Under the pieces are notes generated by a model. That model was not told the origin of the DNA. It searched no databases and saw nothing but the letters and a program-made list of their open reading frames with translations. This document shows positions 51,357 through 60,705 of a stretch of 64,000 nucleotides of DNA, one piece after another. Location: the NCBI GenBank assembly GCA_938074325.1, contig CALJFZ010000009.1, forward strand, positions 49,666 through 113,665, given 5' to 3'. Position numbers and translations under genes: made by a program. This DNA comes from an uncultured Flavobacteriales bacterium (GTDB taxonomy: Bacteria; Bacteroidota; Bacteroidia; Flavobacteriales_D; Sanyastnellaceae). Every line of letters begins with the position of its first letter. The first letter of the stretch is position 1.

Positions 51357-53285
51357 ATGCGAAATCTCCTACTCTTCCTCCTTGCGACCTGCCTTGCTGC
51401 AACCTCTGCTCGGGCTCAACGTTCCTGCGCGACTGATTCTGTGCATGCCCACATGATGGGATTGGCGGGATACGCGGATGCCTTTCAAGCCAAAGTAAAC
51501 GCTGTCAATCAAGCTTCAGAAAACGCCATCGACTGCGCCACACCGCTCATCATTCCGGTTGCGGTGCATTTCCAAAACACTGGAATACCCGAGGCATGTG
51601 CCATTGAAATGGCCCTTGATCAAATCGAAATCTTGAACGAGGACTTCTCCGCGACCAACGCAGACATCTCCGAATGGTACAGCCAACAACCATCTATTTG
51701 GCCCAACATCAGCAATGCGGAATCGTGCATCCAATTCTGCCTGGCCACCACCGACCACCCTGCAGGATTCGGGTTGGCGGACGGTGACTACGCAGTGACC
51801 ATCGACCAGACCACCGGTGACTTCAATGCCTCATGGTCAGGCTACCTGAACTTTTGGGTGCGGGACATCAGCGGAGGCATCCTCGGATACTCCCCGCTTG
51901 GAGGCAGTGGAAACGGCGACGGCGTGGCCTGCACAACCTCTGCATTCAGCAGCATTTCCTGCGGCGGCAACACCATCTCATCCGCATTCAACCTCGGACG
52001 TACCATTACCCACGAAGTGGGTCACTACTTGCTGTTGAACCACCCTTGGGGTAACGGGGGGTGTTCGAGCAGCGACAACGTTGCAGATACACCTGTCACC
52101 AGTGATCCCGTTTTCGGATGCCCTTCGGGCCAAAGCATTGTCAACTGCACGGAGCCGGTGCTATGGCCCTCTTACATGGACTACTGCAACGATGCGTGCC
52201 TCTTTATGTTTTCCGCTGGCCAAGTCACGCGGATGGAGAATTACCTCACGTCAAGCCTGCAGAACTTGCTGAACAACGCAGTCACGGCATGTCAAGACCC
52301 ATGCGACAGCATCTGTGGCTGCACGGATCCCGACGCCTGCAACTACGATACGAATGCAATCGAAGACAACGGATCTTGCACTTATGCACCCGAGGGTTTT
52401 CCATGTGATTGCAGCACCGATGTCGAATTTGCCGTTGCCAACCTCACCGGCGGAGAAGGAGAAACCATGACCCTGGATGGCGCCACGAGCGGTGCATTGG
52501 GGCTGTTGAGCATTGATTTGGATTATTCTGAAGTGGCAGGTGGAAGCTGGGCAGGAGACTTTTTGCTGGGAATTTGTGACCCGGGCGGGACATGCGTAGA
52601 GCTCGGTGGATACGACCTCACCAATGGCTATACGGACGCAGGTGACTGGCCAGGAGGATGGAACGTTGGCGATGCAGGCAATTACACGGCAAGCATTGAT
52701 TTGAGCTCGTACAATTTGTCCGGTGAGGGAAACTGGACACTCGAGTTTTATAATGGATACAGTGCAGCGGCCTCCTCAGCGACTTGGGCTGGCACCATAA
52801 CTCTTGATGGTCTGTGTTCGGGTGACGTGGCCGTAAGCGGATGCACGGATTCAAATGCCTGCAATTTCGATGCGGACGCCGCGGAAGACGACGGCTCGTG
52901 CGTGTTTGTCTCGGGCTGTGACTTCTGCGTAATCGCTGCGAACGGAGACGTGACCGTTGTGGACGGGGACACCGACGAAGACGGCGTCTGTAACGATGAT
53001 GAAGTGGCTGGTTGCCAGGACGATACGGCCTGCAACTACGACGCCCTCGCCACCGATCCCGGCTCGTGCGAGTACGCCGCAGACGGATTTAACTGTGACG
53101 GCAATGCGCTCGGGTGTCCTGAGGACTTGAACGGCAACGGCACGGTCGAAGTCTCGGATGTTCTTCTGCTTCTGTCCGAATTCGGATGCATGTCCGAGTG
53201 TTCGGTGGCGGACATCGATGGCGACGGAGCGGTCAGTGTGGGCGACATCTTACTCCTTCTCGCAGCCTTCGGGGAAGAATGCTGA
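51357..53285 (+). CDS. Secreted M43 (pappalysin-like) metalloprotease with GCTD repeats and dockerin-like tail
   Basis: 642 residues from ATG 51357. Signal peptide to 20 (SARA-Q). The metzincin domain (about 60-312) has the zinc motif HEVGHYLLLNH (219-229), followed by DTP and the Met-turn in SYMDYCND (Met274), as in MEROPS M43. GCTD-type repeats follow at about 321, 497 and 560 (GCTDPDACNYDTNAIEDNGS, GCTDSNACNFDADAAEDDGS, GCQDDTACNYDALATDPGS), with a jelly-roll-like beta domain between (about 355-490). The C-terminal 60 residues have two dockerin-type calcium loops (DLNGNGTVEVSDVLLLL and DIDGDGAVSVGDILLLLAAF) and end GEEC. No ordinary T9SS tail. Extracellular protein degradation is the likely role. 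Confidence 0.9.
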   Translation: MRNLLLFLLATCLAATSARAQRSCATDSVHAHMMGLAGYADAFQAKVNAVNQASENAIDCATPLIIPVAVHFQNTGIPEACAIEMALDQIEILNEDFSATNADISEWYSQQPSIWPNISNAESCIQFCLATTDHPAGFGLADGDYAVTIDQTTGDFNASWSGYLNFWVRDISGGILGYSPLGGSGNGDGVACTTSAFSSISCGGNTISSAFNLGRTITHEVGHYLLLNHPWGNGGCSSSDNVADTPVTSDPVFGCPSGQSIVNCTEPVLWPSYMDYCNDACLFMFSAGQVTRMENYLTSSLQNLLNNAVTACQDPCDSICGCTDPDACNYDTNAIEDNGSCTYAPEGFPCDCSTDVEFAVANLTGGEGETMTLDGATSGALGLLSIDLDYSEVAGGSWAGDFLLGICDPGGTCVELGGYDLTNGYTDAGDWPGGWNVGDAGNYTASIDLSSYNLSGEGNWTLEFYNGYSAAASSATWAGTITLDGLCSGDVAVSGCTDSNACNFDADAAEDDGSCVFVSGCDFCVIAANGDVTVVDGDTDEDGVCNDDEVAGCQDDTACNYDALATDPGSCEYAADGFNCDGNALGCPEDLNGNGTVEVSDVLLLLSEFGCMSECSVADIDGDGAVSVGDILLLLAAFGEEC

Positions 53286-53313
53286 ACTGAATTGGCCCGA
53301 AACCCAGTGCATG

Positions 53314-53342
53314 AAAAAGGCCCGCTTTGAAGCGGGCCTTTT
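53314..53342. terminator. Bidirectional intrinsic terminator
   Basis: Thirteen-pair hairpin AAAAGGCCCGCTT/AAGCGGGCCTTTT (53315-53327, 53330-53342) with a two-base loop. Serves the M43 protease gene on the plus strand and the PID-CTERM-like gene on the minus strand. Confidence 0.88.
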
Positions 53343-53366
53343 CGGTATCGTATTTACTGGTAATGA

Positions 53367-53714
53367 TCAGCGAATGATTTGCGTTGCGTGCTCCCGTCGG
53401 CGCATAATCATCATTCCGCCGAATGCTGCTCCACCTAGAAGGAGGAACAATACACCGGAATCAATGGGTGCGCAAGAAAGGTCGCAACCGCCCGTGGCAG
53501 AGAAATCTGGATCGTAGTTGTTGCAAGCGGTTGCAGTCCCGTTGCACGCATTGTAAACTGAGCAACAAGGAAACTCACCAACGCCGCATGGGGTTTCGTT
53601 TCCTGAGGTTACCGTTGCGTTGCATGCAGTACCCGATTGCGCATTCGCCACACCCAGGCTCATCAAACAGAGCAAGGAGAGCATGAATGTGTGCTTGATT
53701 GCTTTTGTCATCAT
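53367..53714 (-). CDS. Small secreted Cys-rich protein with PID-CTERM-like sorting tail
   Basis: 115 residues from ATG 53714. Signal peptide (AIKHTFMLSLLCLMSLGVANA), then a short mature region with nine or ten Cys including an adjacent pair (FPCCSVYNACNGTATACNNY), then a C-terminal tripartite tail: APIDSG, a hydrophobic stretch VLFLLLGGAAFGGMMIM and basic RRRE. This is the layout of PEP-CTERM-class signals cut by exosortase-like enzymes; the Pro-Ile-Asp wording matches what is called PID-CTERM in Bacteroidota. No exosortase gene is in the window. It lies 15 bases downstream of the 930-residue surface protein gene, so the two are probably co-expressed. Confidence 0.75.
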   Translation of the reverse strand: MMTKAIKHTFMLSLLCLMSLGVANAQSGTACNATVTSGNETPCGVGEFPCCSVYNACNGTATACNNYDPDFSATGGCDLSCAPIDSGVLFLLLGGAAFGGMMIMRRREHATQIIR

Positions 53715-53729
53715 CGATTCTTTCTTCAA

Positions 53730-56522
53730 TTATTCACAAACGTTCCCAAATTGAGGCAGGAACATCAACAGGTCTAAAGTCGTCATCGCTCCGTCGCAGT
53801 CGCAGTCCGTTTCGGGGAAAGTACCTTCAAAGTTTTCAACAGGCTGGATGCCCACCAACAACATGAGCAAATCCGTGATGTCTCGTTCACCGTTGAAATT
53901 GAAATCTCCCATGCACACTTGACCAATATTCAAAAAGGACGAAGTGTGACAGGTGTTCAAGGGATTGCTTGCTTCGAACATGTAGTCTCCTGCATCTAGG
54001 CCTGTGACACAACCCGTACCGTCGATTGTTCCGGCAGCGTCACTCCACGTGATATCCCAAAGGCCAGCATCTTCACCGATGAAGTGAACCACGCCGCCTT
54101 CACAATGTGAAGCTGTGGCTTCAAATTCAGGTGCCACCATCAATACCAATGCAAATCGGTCAGAATACGTGGACTGCGGATCCAGCTCTACGACCAAAGA
54201 CATGTCCATGCTGTATCCCACACGCTCGCCCGTTTCAGTGTCTTCAATGTATGCACACATGCCATTCGGGATGTCGAAACCAGGCTCCGCTTGGATGACA
54301 ATTGTGGCATCTGCGCCGGTCTCCACTGTAAAGGGAATTACCATTTCACCTTCCGCTTCTGGAGTCAAGGCATTGATCAACAATTCATGTCCATTTTCCA
54401 AGGTCGAGAAAATCTCAGGGGCATTGGTGTTGCCGCTCGCACGACGCGTAGCATCTAACTCCCAGTCCCAGCTTGAAGTGGCCCCTTCATGCAATCGAAC
54501 AAACGCGTGGCCATAGAGCCCATCTCCTTGGGACACCCGGACACCAACCATTCCAACATCCAGCAAATCCACTTCTCGAAGGAAGCTGTTTTCACCTTCA
54601 GTGATTTGATCTGCTTCAAAGGAGACTGTTCCAGCCCCTGAAACCTGAATCCAGAATGCCTGACCTACGTCGATGGTTGCTGGCGCTCCCGTCAAATCCG
54701 TCTTGAACAGGTCGTTTCCGTTGTCGTACATGTAGTACCGTGATATCAGTCCAGAATTATCACTCAAGAACTCCGACCCGCTGATCGGCGATGGGAAGGG
54801 GTTCGAAACGATGTGCCAGCCGCCACCCTGTTGAGCTCCGTTTGAAAAACTCAAGGCCAAATCTTGCTGGGTCGTATTGTAAGATCCGGTCGCAGTCAGT
54901 GTTGGAGAGGAACCCGCAGTCGTGTAAACGGCATACCCCAATCCATCACTGTGGAGGGCGTCCGTTCCGTTGCCGATGATGGTCCATGCATTGGCTCCAC
55001 CTGAAGCGTCTGTCACGTCCACAACATGCGTTTCATCCCAATCGAATACCAAGTGGAAGTCAGACCCGAACGATGAAGTCCAATCACCGCGTGTGGCACC
55101 GATGACGTAATTACCTGATGCAAGCCAAGAAGGACCATCTGCGTTCGCAGGAATGTACCGCTCAAACGTGATGTCGCCCGATACGTCAGAGGTGGCTGCT
55201 GCGTTGGCCAGTGTGGCGATGCGTGCTGTACCCGTTGCATCTGAATTCATGGTGAAGGTCGCATTGATGTCCACGGATCCGTCCATGGGATCGAACGTTC
55301 CACCCGGCGTGATGTCGACGGTGGCGTTGAAGGTAACATCGCTATCGCCAGTAGTAGTGTCGTCCTCGCTGTTGTCGACAACCAGAGCGTCCGTCGTCAA
55401 GGCAGAGCCGGAAACTACTTGCGCTACATCGCCATTTAGCTTCAAAGAATTGAACGATGCAGCCGGGCCATTGTTCGCAAAGTTTCCGCCGATTTCCACA
55501 TCGCCCTGGCTCCCTGAAATAGTGCCGCTGCCTCCGATGGTCAAGTTGCCATCGACCAGCAAGTCACCTTTGCCTTCTGTGCTGGTGAACTTCAGTGTCG
55601 ACGCTGCAGCAGACCCAACAATGGAATTGCCTTCAACGCTAAGGTTTCCGTCCATGGTCGAGAGGTCTAGCTCCCCGTTTTCAACATATAGGTTGCCACG
55701 AAGGGCATACGAATTTGATGTTGCGCCCATGCTGAGCGTGGCTCCCGATTGGACCATCACATCTTGCGGTACGCCCGCTCCTGATGTAGCAGTATGCGTC
55801 CATTCGTCGCCTACCGTGCCTGTCTCGGCTTCGTATGACAAAGTAGAAGCGGATCCATATACCGGAGCATTGGTCGTCACTGAACCGCCGGTCATCGCCA
55901 ATTCATTCAGGACCGTTAAATATGCTACGTTTTCAGAAGTCGAACCTGAGTTGAAATCTACCACTGCGTCGGTAGGGACAACCACGTTCCACGCGTTCAA
56001 ATCGTAAGTACCGCGGATCGTGGCTTCGCCCGATGAAGAGGCCGAGTTCGTATTCAGGATCAAGGTGCTTCCCTTGGTGGCATCATCGCCTGACATCCAC
56101 CCGAATGTGGTGAGATTTACATAATCGGTGATGGTCAGCGTGTGACCGTTTCCGGTCCCAGCGTATTGAGTTGAGCCGCCATCCGTGCTCAGCGCGGCCT
56201 CATCGTTCACATCATACAAGTAGAAGTACCCGAAAGGCGTAAGCGTAACGGAAGCCACCGAAACATCTGTGTCCAAAACGATGATTGAATTCTCAATCAA
56301 AACGTGGTCTCCTGCACCGGGAACCACTCCACCCACCCACGCATCTGGATCACTCCAAGCGTGTACATTATCGTTCGCCGAGCCGAATTCAACCGCTTCA
56401 ATGGTAGACTGACCGACGAGATGAGTAGAAGAAAAGGCCGTGAAGCCTAAGAAGAACAACGCCAATTTCGCGAGTGGGTAACCCTTGGCATTGGTCATAG
56501 GGGTAGGGCATGGCATGACCAT
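53730..56522 (-). CDS. Large secreted surface protein with dockerin-like C-terminus
   Basis: 930 residues from ATG 56522 (ATG 56498 is an alternative). Signal peptide with LAKLALFFLGFTAFSSTHLVG. The N-terminal third to half is Thr/Ser/Gly/Asp-rich with repetitive short beta strands (VDGNLTIGGSGTISGSQGDV, LYVENGELDLSTMDGNLSVE), suggesting a beta-helix or adhesin stalk. A middle region has the GGGWHIVSNPFPSPISGSEF block common in T9SS-exported proteins. The last 60 residues carry two dockerin-like segments (DFNFNGERDITDLLMLLVGI and DCDCDGAMTTLDLLMFLPQF) and end GNVCE. No catalytic domain is recognised. Probably an adhesin or matrix protein. Confidence 0.75.
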   Translation of the reverse strand: MVMPCPTPMTNAKGYPLAKLALFFLGFTAFSSTHLVGQSTIEAVEFGSANDNVHAWSDPDAWVGGVVPGAGDHVLIENSIIVLDTDVSVASVTLTPFGYFYLYDVNDEAALSTDGGSTQYAGTGNGHTLTITDYVNLTTFGWMSGDDATKGSTLILNTNSASSSGEATIRGTYDLNAWNVVVPTDAVVDFNSGSTSENVAYLTVLNELAMTGGSVTTNAPVYGSASTLSYEAETGTVGDEWTHTATSGAGVPQDVMVQSGATLSMGATSNSYALRGNLYVENGELDLSTMDGNLSVEGNSIVGSAAASTLKFTSTEGKGDLLVDGNLTIGGSGTISGSQGDVEIGGNFANNGPAASFNSLKLNGDVAQVVSGSALTTDALVVDNSEDDTTTGDSDVTFNATVDITPGGTFDPMDGSVDINATFTMNSDATGTARIATLANAAATSDVSGDITFERYIPANADGPSWLASGNYVIGATRGDWTSSFGSDFHLVFDWDETHVVDVTDASGGANAWTIIGNGTDALHSDGLGYAVYTTAGSSPTLTATGSYNTTQQDLALSFSNGAQQGGGWHIVSNPFPSPISGSEFLSDNSGLISRYYMYDNGNDLFKTDLTGAPATIDVGQAFWIQVSGAGTVSFEADQITEGENSFLREVDLLDVGMVGVRVSQGDGLYGHAFVRLHEGATSSWDWELDATRRASGNTNAPEIFSTLENGHELLINALTPEAEGEMVIPFTVETGADATIVIQAEPGFDIPNGMCAYIEDTETGERVGYSMDMSLVVELDPQSTYSDRFALVLMVAPEFEATASHCEGGVVHFIGEDAGLWDITWSDAAGTIDGTGCVTGLDAGDYMFEASNPLNTCHTSSFLNIGQVCMGDFNFNGERDITDLLMLLVGIQPVENFEGTFPETDCDCDGAMTTLDLLMFLPQFGNVCE

Positions 56523-56550
56523 GGTTTTGGTATTAAGTGAGTTAAGCACT

Positions 56551-56558
56551 CAAAAATA
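56551..56558 (-). promoter_or_regulatory. -7 box of the surface-protein operon
   Basis: TATTTTTG on the minus strand, an exact TAnnTTTG match, 28 bases before ATG 56522. The DNA from here to 56681 is very AT-rich and gene-free. Confidence 0.5.
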
Positions 56559-56681
56559 CCGCAAATCGATTCAATTAAAAAACAAAACACATCTTTTTAT
56601 CGACGAAAGAGATTTTACAGCCGTCCAAACCGCGCTTTTTTATGCAAAATTTTAAACAAAACCAGAGAACAGGAGTACCCG

Positions 56682-57626
56682 TCAATTGGCCCCGGCCTTC
56701 AAAAACACCCTCTCCACAACGGTAGCCTTGTCAAAAGCCGAACACCGCAGTGTATACATGCCGACTGGTAGTGCGCTTACGTCTATGGGTTGGGTTGCAG
56801 CCCAAGGCTGAGAAAAGACCGTTCGCCCTTCTAAATCAAACACTTCTACCCGACCCGTTTCCATTCCGGCGTGTGCGCAATTGATCAACCGAATGACATC
56901 TACCGTCGGATTTGGGTACACCACCCAAGCATCCTCGCTCGCCCCCAAATCCGCCGTGCCAAGGGTGACAACATCGATGTCGCCCACGTGCAAGACGTAC
57001 TCATCGCCCGCTTGGTGGGAAGCGCCGTAAATGAGGTAGACGTCGCCAGGGGTCGGGCCGTCGGGGTCTTCGTTGTTGCTCGGGTCGTAGGTGTCGATGC
57101 CCCAGCAGGTGACTTCGCCATCGTCCATCGCTACGGTCCAGTACCCGTCCGCGTCAGGCGCGGTCAGCACCGTCGCATTTTCCAATCGTATCCGTGTACC
57201 CTCGTATTGTTCGTCTTGCGTTTCGGCAGCGGTGGTCCAAATTCCAGCGGGCGTTGCATTCCAAAAGTCAACGAACTCAACCAAGGTCACATCGACGAGT
57301 TGGGTGTTCCCATCCTCTTCAATCACGGTACCGGTCAGCTCGAGGACGTCGCCCACTTCGGGTTGGCGGTCGGCATTCCAATAGGGAACGTTGGCCGGAA
57401 TCACCACGTCTGGACCGACGATGTAAAGGCCGTTCCAAGCGCCATAATCATCTTGCATGTACCAACTGTCGCCGAAGGTTTCCGTCACCTTGCCAGAGAC
57501 GGTGATTTGCTGGTTTTCATAGGGTGACGCATCCCCTTCGCCTTGTACCTCAAAGAAGGGAACGATCTGGGCGGAAGCAGAAATAGCAGTGCCGATAAGG
57601 ACGCAAAGGGCAAGTTGGGTTTTCAT
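56682..57626 (-). CDS. Secreted OB-fold protein with T9SS sorting domain
   Basis: 314 residues. Signal peptide to about 19 (ISASA-Q). Residues about 22-225 are a pair of OB-fold-like halves: ENQQITVSGKVTETFGDSWY, MQDDYGAWNGLYIVGPDVVI and GDVLELTGTVIEEDGNTQLV match the YhcR-type OB domain found on extracellular nucleases and related proteins. No nuclease domain is attached. From about 233 the T9SS type A tail is clear: VVYPNPTVDVIRLINC, VEVFDLEGRTVFSQP, LPVGMYTLR. Surface-attached or released; it may bind nucleic acid, by analogy only. Confidence 0.82.
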   Translation of the reverse strand: MKTQLALCVLIGTAISASAQIVPFFEVQGEGDASPYENQQITVSGKVTETFGDSWYMQDDYGAWNGLYIVGPDVVIPANVPYWNADRQPEVGDVLELTGTVIEEDGNTQLVDVTLVEFVDFWNATPAGIWTTAAETQDEQYEGTRIRLENATVLTAPDADGYWTVAMDDGEVTCWGIDTYDPSNNEDPDGPTPGDVYLIYGASHQAGDEYVLHVGDIDVVTLGTADLGASEDAWVVYPNPTVDVIRLINCAHAGMETGRVEVFDLEGRTVFSQPWAATQPIDVSALPVGMYTLRCSAFDKATVVERVFLKAGAN

Positions 57627-57666
57627 GGATTCTCAGATTTGCGAGAAAAGGTAATACATTGGTTTC

Positions 57667-59661
57667 ATGGTTCCTACCCTCCGAATACTTCCCGTATGGA
57701 TGCTCGTGGCATCGGCCGTGCTCCTGGTCGCCGATTCATGGGGGCAATGTTCGGCTTGTGAGGCCGATCCGGCTTGTTCTTCCGATAACGGATTTCCCAC
57801 CTTGTGTCCAGCTGCCTTGCCAGCAGCCACCGTAGGGGTGTTTTATGAAGAAACCATCACCTTTTTTATGCCGGCCGAAGTGGTGGATCCAGGGTCGGGC
57901 GTGACGGCAGATTTAAACAGCGTCACCATCACCGGCATAACAGGGGTACCGTTGGGCATGCAGGTCGAACTCGACGATGACGACTCCGTTTACTACCCCA
58001 CAAGCGGCCAGACCCTCGGCTGTGCCAACATCTGCGGAAGCCCGCTGCTCCCAGGAACGTTTGACATGGTCATCAACATCAGTGCGGTGGCATCGGCGTT
58101 TGGCATCGAGCAAGTGGTGACAGATTCCTTTCCGTACCAACTCGTGGTGGAGGCAGGTGAAGGCGGCAGTGCCACGTTCACCTTCAGTCCTCCTACTGGC
58201 TGCGATTCGCTTTGGGCCAACTTCAATGCCTCACTTTCTGGAAGCGGCAACCAGATCAGCAGCTACGATTGGGATTTTGGCAACGGGCAGACCGGTAGTT
58301 CCGCCACAGTGGACAGCGTAGCGTTCCCAACAACGGGTGCATTCAACGTGACCCTGACCACCACCATTTCAGACCAACTCCTCAACACTGTCACGCTCAG
58401 CACCACGGCTGGGGGCGGTTGGGACGACGGATGGTCGCCTTCGCCCGATCCCTACTTTGTATTGAGCGACGCCTCCGGCAACAACGTCTATACTTCCAGT
58501 GTGGCCAATGAGTCCTACAGCACCACCTGGAACGGCGTCAACGTGGTCCTTGCGAACCCTCCGTACACGCTCACCTTCTACGACGAGGACCTTTTCCCGG
58601 ACGATGATTACCTCGGCGCCATGAGCATCGACCCGGATGGACCCGGAACGTTCGACCTGAATGCCGACCCGAGCTACGGGACCTTCACCATCAGCCTGCA
58701 AACCGCCGTGAGCACCACAGACACCTCCGAGGTGGTGGTAAATGCCTCGCCGGAAATAACCGTGGCATGGGCCGGGGGAGGCGATACCTTGGTGGCCTCC
58801 GGAAACGACCTCATCGCCTACGACTGGTTTTGGGGGGACAGCCTCGTGGCTTCCGGCATCGACTCCATTTTCGTGCCTCTTGAAAACGGTTGGTACAGCG
58901 CTGTGGGCACATCTAGTTCGGGTTGTTCAGCGGCAACCGACAGCATGCTGTTCTGCGCGTCCGATGCCGTGTTTGGGTTGAATTTAAGCCTGGGCGAATT
59001 GCCCGAAGTGGTGGTCGCAGATGGGAATTTCGCATCCTATGTCTGGACGGTGAACGGTGCTTCCTCCGACACCACTGAGGTTATTTTCTGGAACACAGAT
59101 GTGAGCGGATGGTACGGAGCGCAAGCATGGGACGATTATGGGTGCCCCTGGAGTGCGGATTCGGTACTCGTGTGTTGGCCCTTGAATCCGCCCATCGTAT
59201 CGGAAGATGACGGAGGGCTGCTGACGGTCATGCCTGAATATGCATACTACCAGTGGTGGCTCAACGGTGAGCCTATCCCAGGTGCTACGGCTGGCCAATT
59301 GCAAAATGCAGGGCCCGGTTTGTACGCTGTTTCTGTAACGGATTTTGTGGATTGTCCCGGCATGATCAGTGACGATTGGGTGGTGGTTGACATCGTTGAG
59401 CCTGCCGGTGCATCAGCCGACCTCACCTGGCGCATCTACCCCAATCCCGCTTCCGACCAAGTTCAACTGATGCTCCCAGAAGGGACAGGACCTTGCACAA
59501 TCTGGGCATTCGGATTGGACGGGAAATTGACACAAACGCTGACGGTGGAAACCAACGGGGCTATCGACATCGCCGAATGGCCCTCAGGGGTGCATTTATT
59601 GAAGGCGCAGTCACAAAGGACTCAAGCGTGGTTGCCCACCCTGCGCCTCGTCAAGCAATAG
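57667..59661 (+). CDS. Secreted PKD-like multidomain protein with T9SS sorting domain
   Basis: 664 residues. Signal peptide to about 26. An N-terminal Cys-containing domain (CSACEADPACSSDNGFPTLC), then beta domains including a PKD-like unit around 200-235 (ISSYDWDFGNGQTGSSATVD) and later Ig-like units with a repeating YDWFWGDS / YVWTVNG / YQWWLNG core. From about 585: WRIYPNPASDQVQLML, the T9SS type A start, then IWAFGLDGKLTQTL and a last strand. Role unknown; likely surface adhesion or matrix. The ATG is 40 bases from the divergent OB-fold gene, so they share a promoter region. Confidence 0.83.
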   Translation: MVPTLRILPVWMLVASAVLLVADSWGQCSACEADPACSSDNGFPTLCPAALPAATVGVFYEETITFFMPAEVVDPGSGVTADLNSVTITGITGVPLGMQVELDDDDSVYYPTSGQTLGCANICGSPLLPGTFDMVINISAVASAFGIEQVVTDSFPYQLVVEAGEGGSATFTFSPPTGCDSLWANFNASLSGSGNQISSYDWDFGNGQTGSSATVDSVAFPTTGAFNVTLTTTISDQLLNTVTLSTTAGGGWDDGWSPSPDPYFVLSDASGNNVYTSSVANESYSTTWNGVNVVLANPPYTLTFYDEDLFPDDDYLGAMSIDPDGPGTFDLNADPSYGTFTISLQTAVSTTDTSEVVVNASPEITVAWAGGGDTLVASGNDLIAYDWFWGDSLVASGIDSIFVPLENGWYSAVGTSSSGCSAATDSMLFCASDAVFGLNLSLGELPEVVVADGNFASYVWTVNGASSDTTEVIFWNTDVSGWYGAQAWDDYGCPWSADSVLVCWPLNPPIVSEDDGGLLTVMPEYAYYQWWLNGEPIPGATAGQLQNAGPGLYAVSVTDFVDCPGMISDDWVVVDIVEPAGASADLTWRIYPNPASDQVQLMLPEGTGPCTIWAFGLDGKLTQTLTVETNGAIDIAEWPSGVHLLKAQSQRTQAWLPTLRLVKQ

Positions 59662-59664
59662 CCT

Positions 59665-60048
59665 CTATTTCCGGTCCAAACTCCACTTGCCCGGGCCCAT
59701 CAAGATCAAGGCCAAAGCCGGGAAGAAAAAGAGCAGTGCGTGTTCCTTGTCGGAGAGCGGATCGGACCAATGAACCATGAAGGCCGCCACGCCCATCGTG
59801 ATGGCCATCAATGCTGCGCCCCAGCGGCTCTTCCAACCGATCAGCACCATGAAGGGAGCCACCAGTTCGCCGATCACCGTGAGAATGAGGGAAGGTGTCT
59901 CGCCGATGCCCATCCAGTTGTAAAACTCAACACCGTCGCCGGTCAAGCCGTTCACGAGGCGATTGGCCTTCTGCCAACCGTGCGGCAACATGAGGCCCGC
60001 CGTTCCAATGCGCAGGGCCAACAAACCCCAATCGTTCAATGCTTTCAT
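59665..60048 (-). CDS. DoxX-family membrane protein
   Basis: 127 residues, four membrane segments (about 8-26, 50-70, 75-92 and 103-118). Sequence wording ALRIGTAGLMLPHGWQKANR, IGELVAPFMVLIGWKSRWGA and FFPALALILMGPGKWSLDRK fits DoxX/DUF417-like proteins, which are small inner-membrane proteins linked in some bacteria to thiosulfate-quinone oxidation or oxidative stress; the role here is unknown. Ends three bases from the convergent T9SS protein gene. Confidence 0.87.
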   Translation of the reverse strand: MKALNDWGLLALRIGTAGLMLPHGWQKANRLVNGLTGDGVEFYNWMGIGETPSLILTVIGELVAPFMVLIGWKSRWGAALMAITMGVAAFMVHWSDPLSDKEHALLFFFPALALILMGPGKWSLDRK

Positions 60049-60064
60049 GCAGGCAAATTAGCCG

Positions 60065-60580
60065 TTATCGGTCCAAAAACTGATACCCAGCCACGAGGTT
60101 TCCGTACACTTGGGTGTAGACAATTTCGCCGGCTTCGTTGAAGCGGAACGACTCGTAAACCCGAATGCGCACTGACTTCATATCGGTCGAATCGGTGGCA
60201 GGCTTGCTGATGTTCCACTCAAAATAGCCGCACACGGTGCCGTCCAATTCCTTCGAAATGGGGTCAACTGAGGGCAAAAAATCCTCCTCAGAAATGAGCT
60301 CGTAGTCGTACTTGGACCAAGCACCTTGGTACTTCTTACGGACCTGCTCCAAGGTCACGGTTTCGGGCGCGTCCAAACCCGTGCCTTGCCACACTGCATC
60401 CGGAGCGAAATGCGTGAAAAAGGCATCGCTCTCAGCTTCGAAGTCGGCAAAGACTTGCGCAACGGTGGCGGCGTTGGCCTCAAATTTGTCTTGGGCAGAA
60501 GGCGGGGGTGCGGCGCATGCAAAAAAGAGGGAGAGTACGAATGCAATGGTTCCAACAGATAGGGCCAAGGTATTCTTCAT
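60065..60580 (-). CDS. SnoaL/NTF2-like lipoprotein
   Basis: 171 residues from ATG 60580. Lipobox LFFAC puts the lipid Cys at 22. The mature part resembles an NTF2/SnoaL fold: an N-terminal helix (ATVAQVFADFEAESDAFFTH), then FAPDAVWQGTG, and beta strands ending VRIRVYESFRFNEAGEIVYT with a final YQF. SnoaL-like folds bind small ligands in a conical cavity; no catalytic residues can be assigned. It sits opposite a second SnoaL-like lipoprotein gene at 61098. Confidence 0.78.
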   Translation of the reverse strand: MKNTLALSVGTIAFVLSLFFACAAPPPSAQDKFEANAATVAQVFADFEAESDAFFTHFAPDAVWQGTGLDAPETVTLEQVRKKYQGAWSKYDYELISEEDFLPSVDPISKELDGTVCGYFEWNISKPATDSTDMKSVRIRVYESFRFNEAGEIVYTQVYGNLVAGYQFLDR

Positions 60581-60705
60581 GGGAACAAGGTACGGCGTGA
60601 GGTCCGCTTGCATGTTCATAACTCCAACCTCTTCATCTTCAAATAATTGAATCCATTTCTAACTTGACAGCACTAACCCGCCGAAAGGCACAAAACTTAC
60701 TTCAT

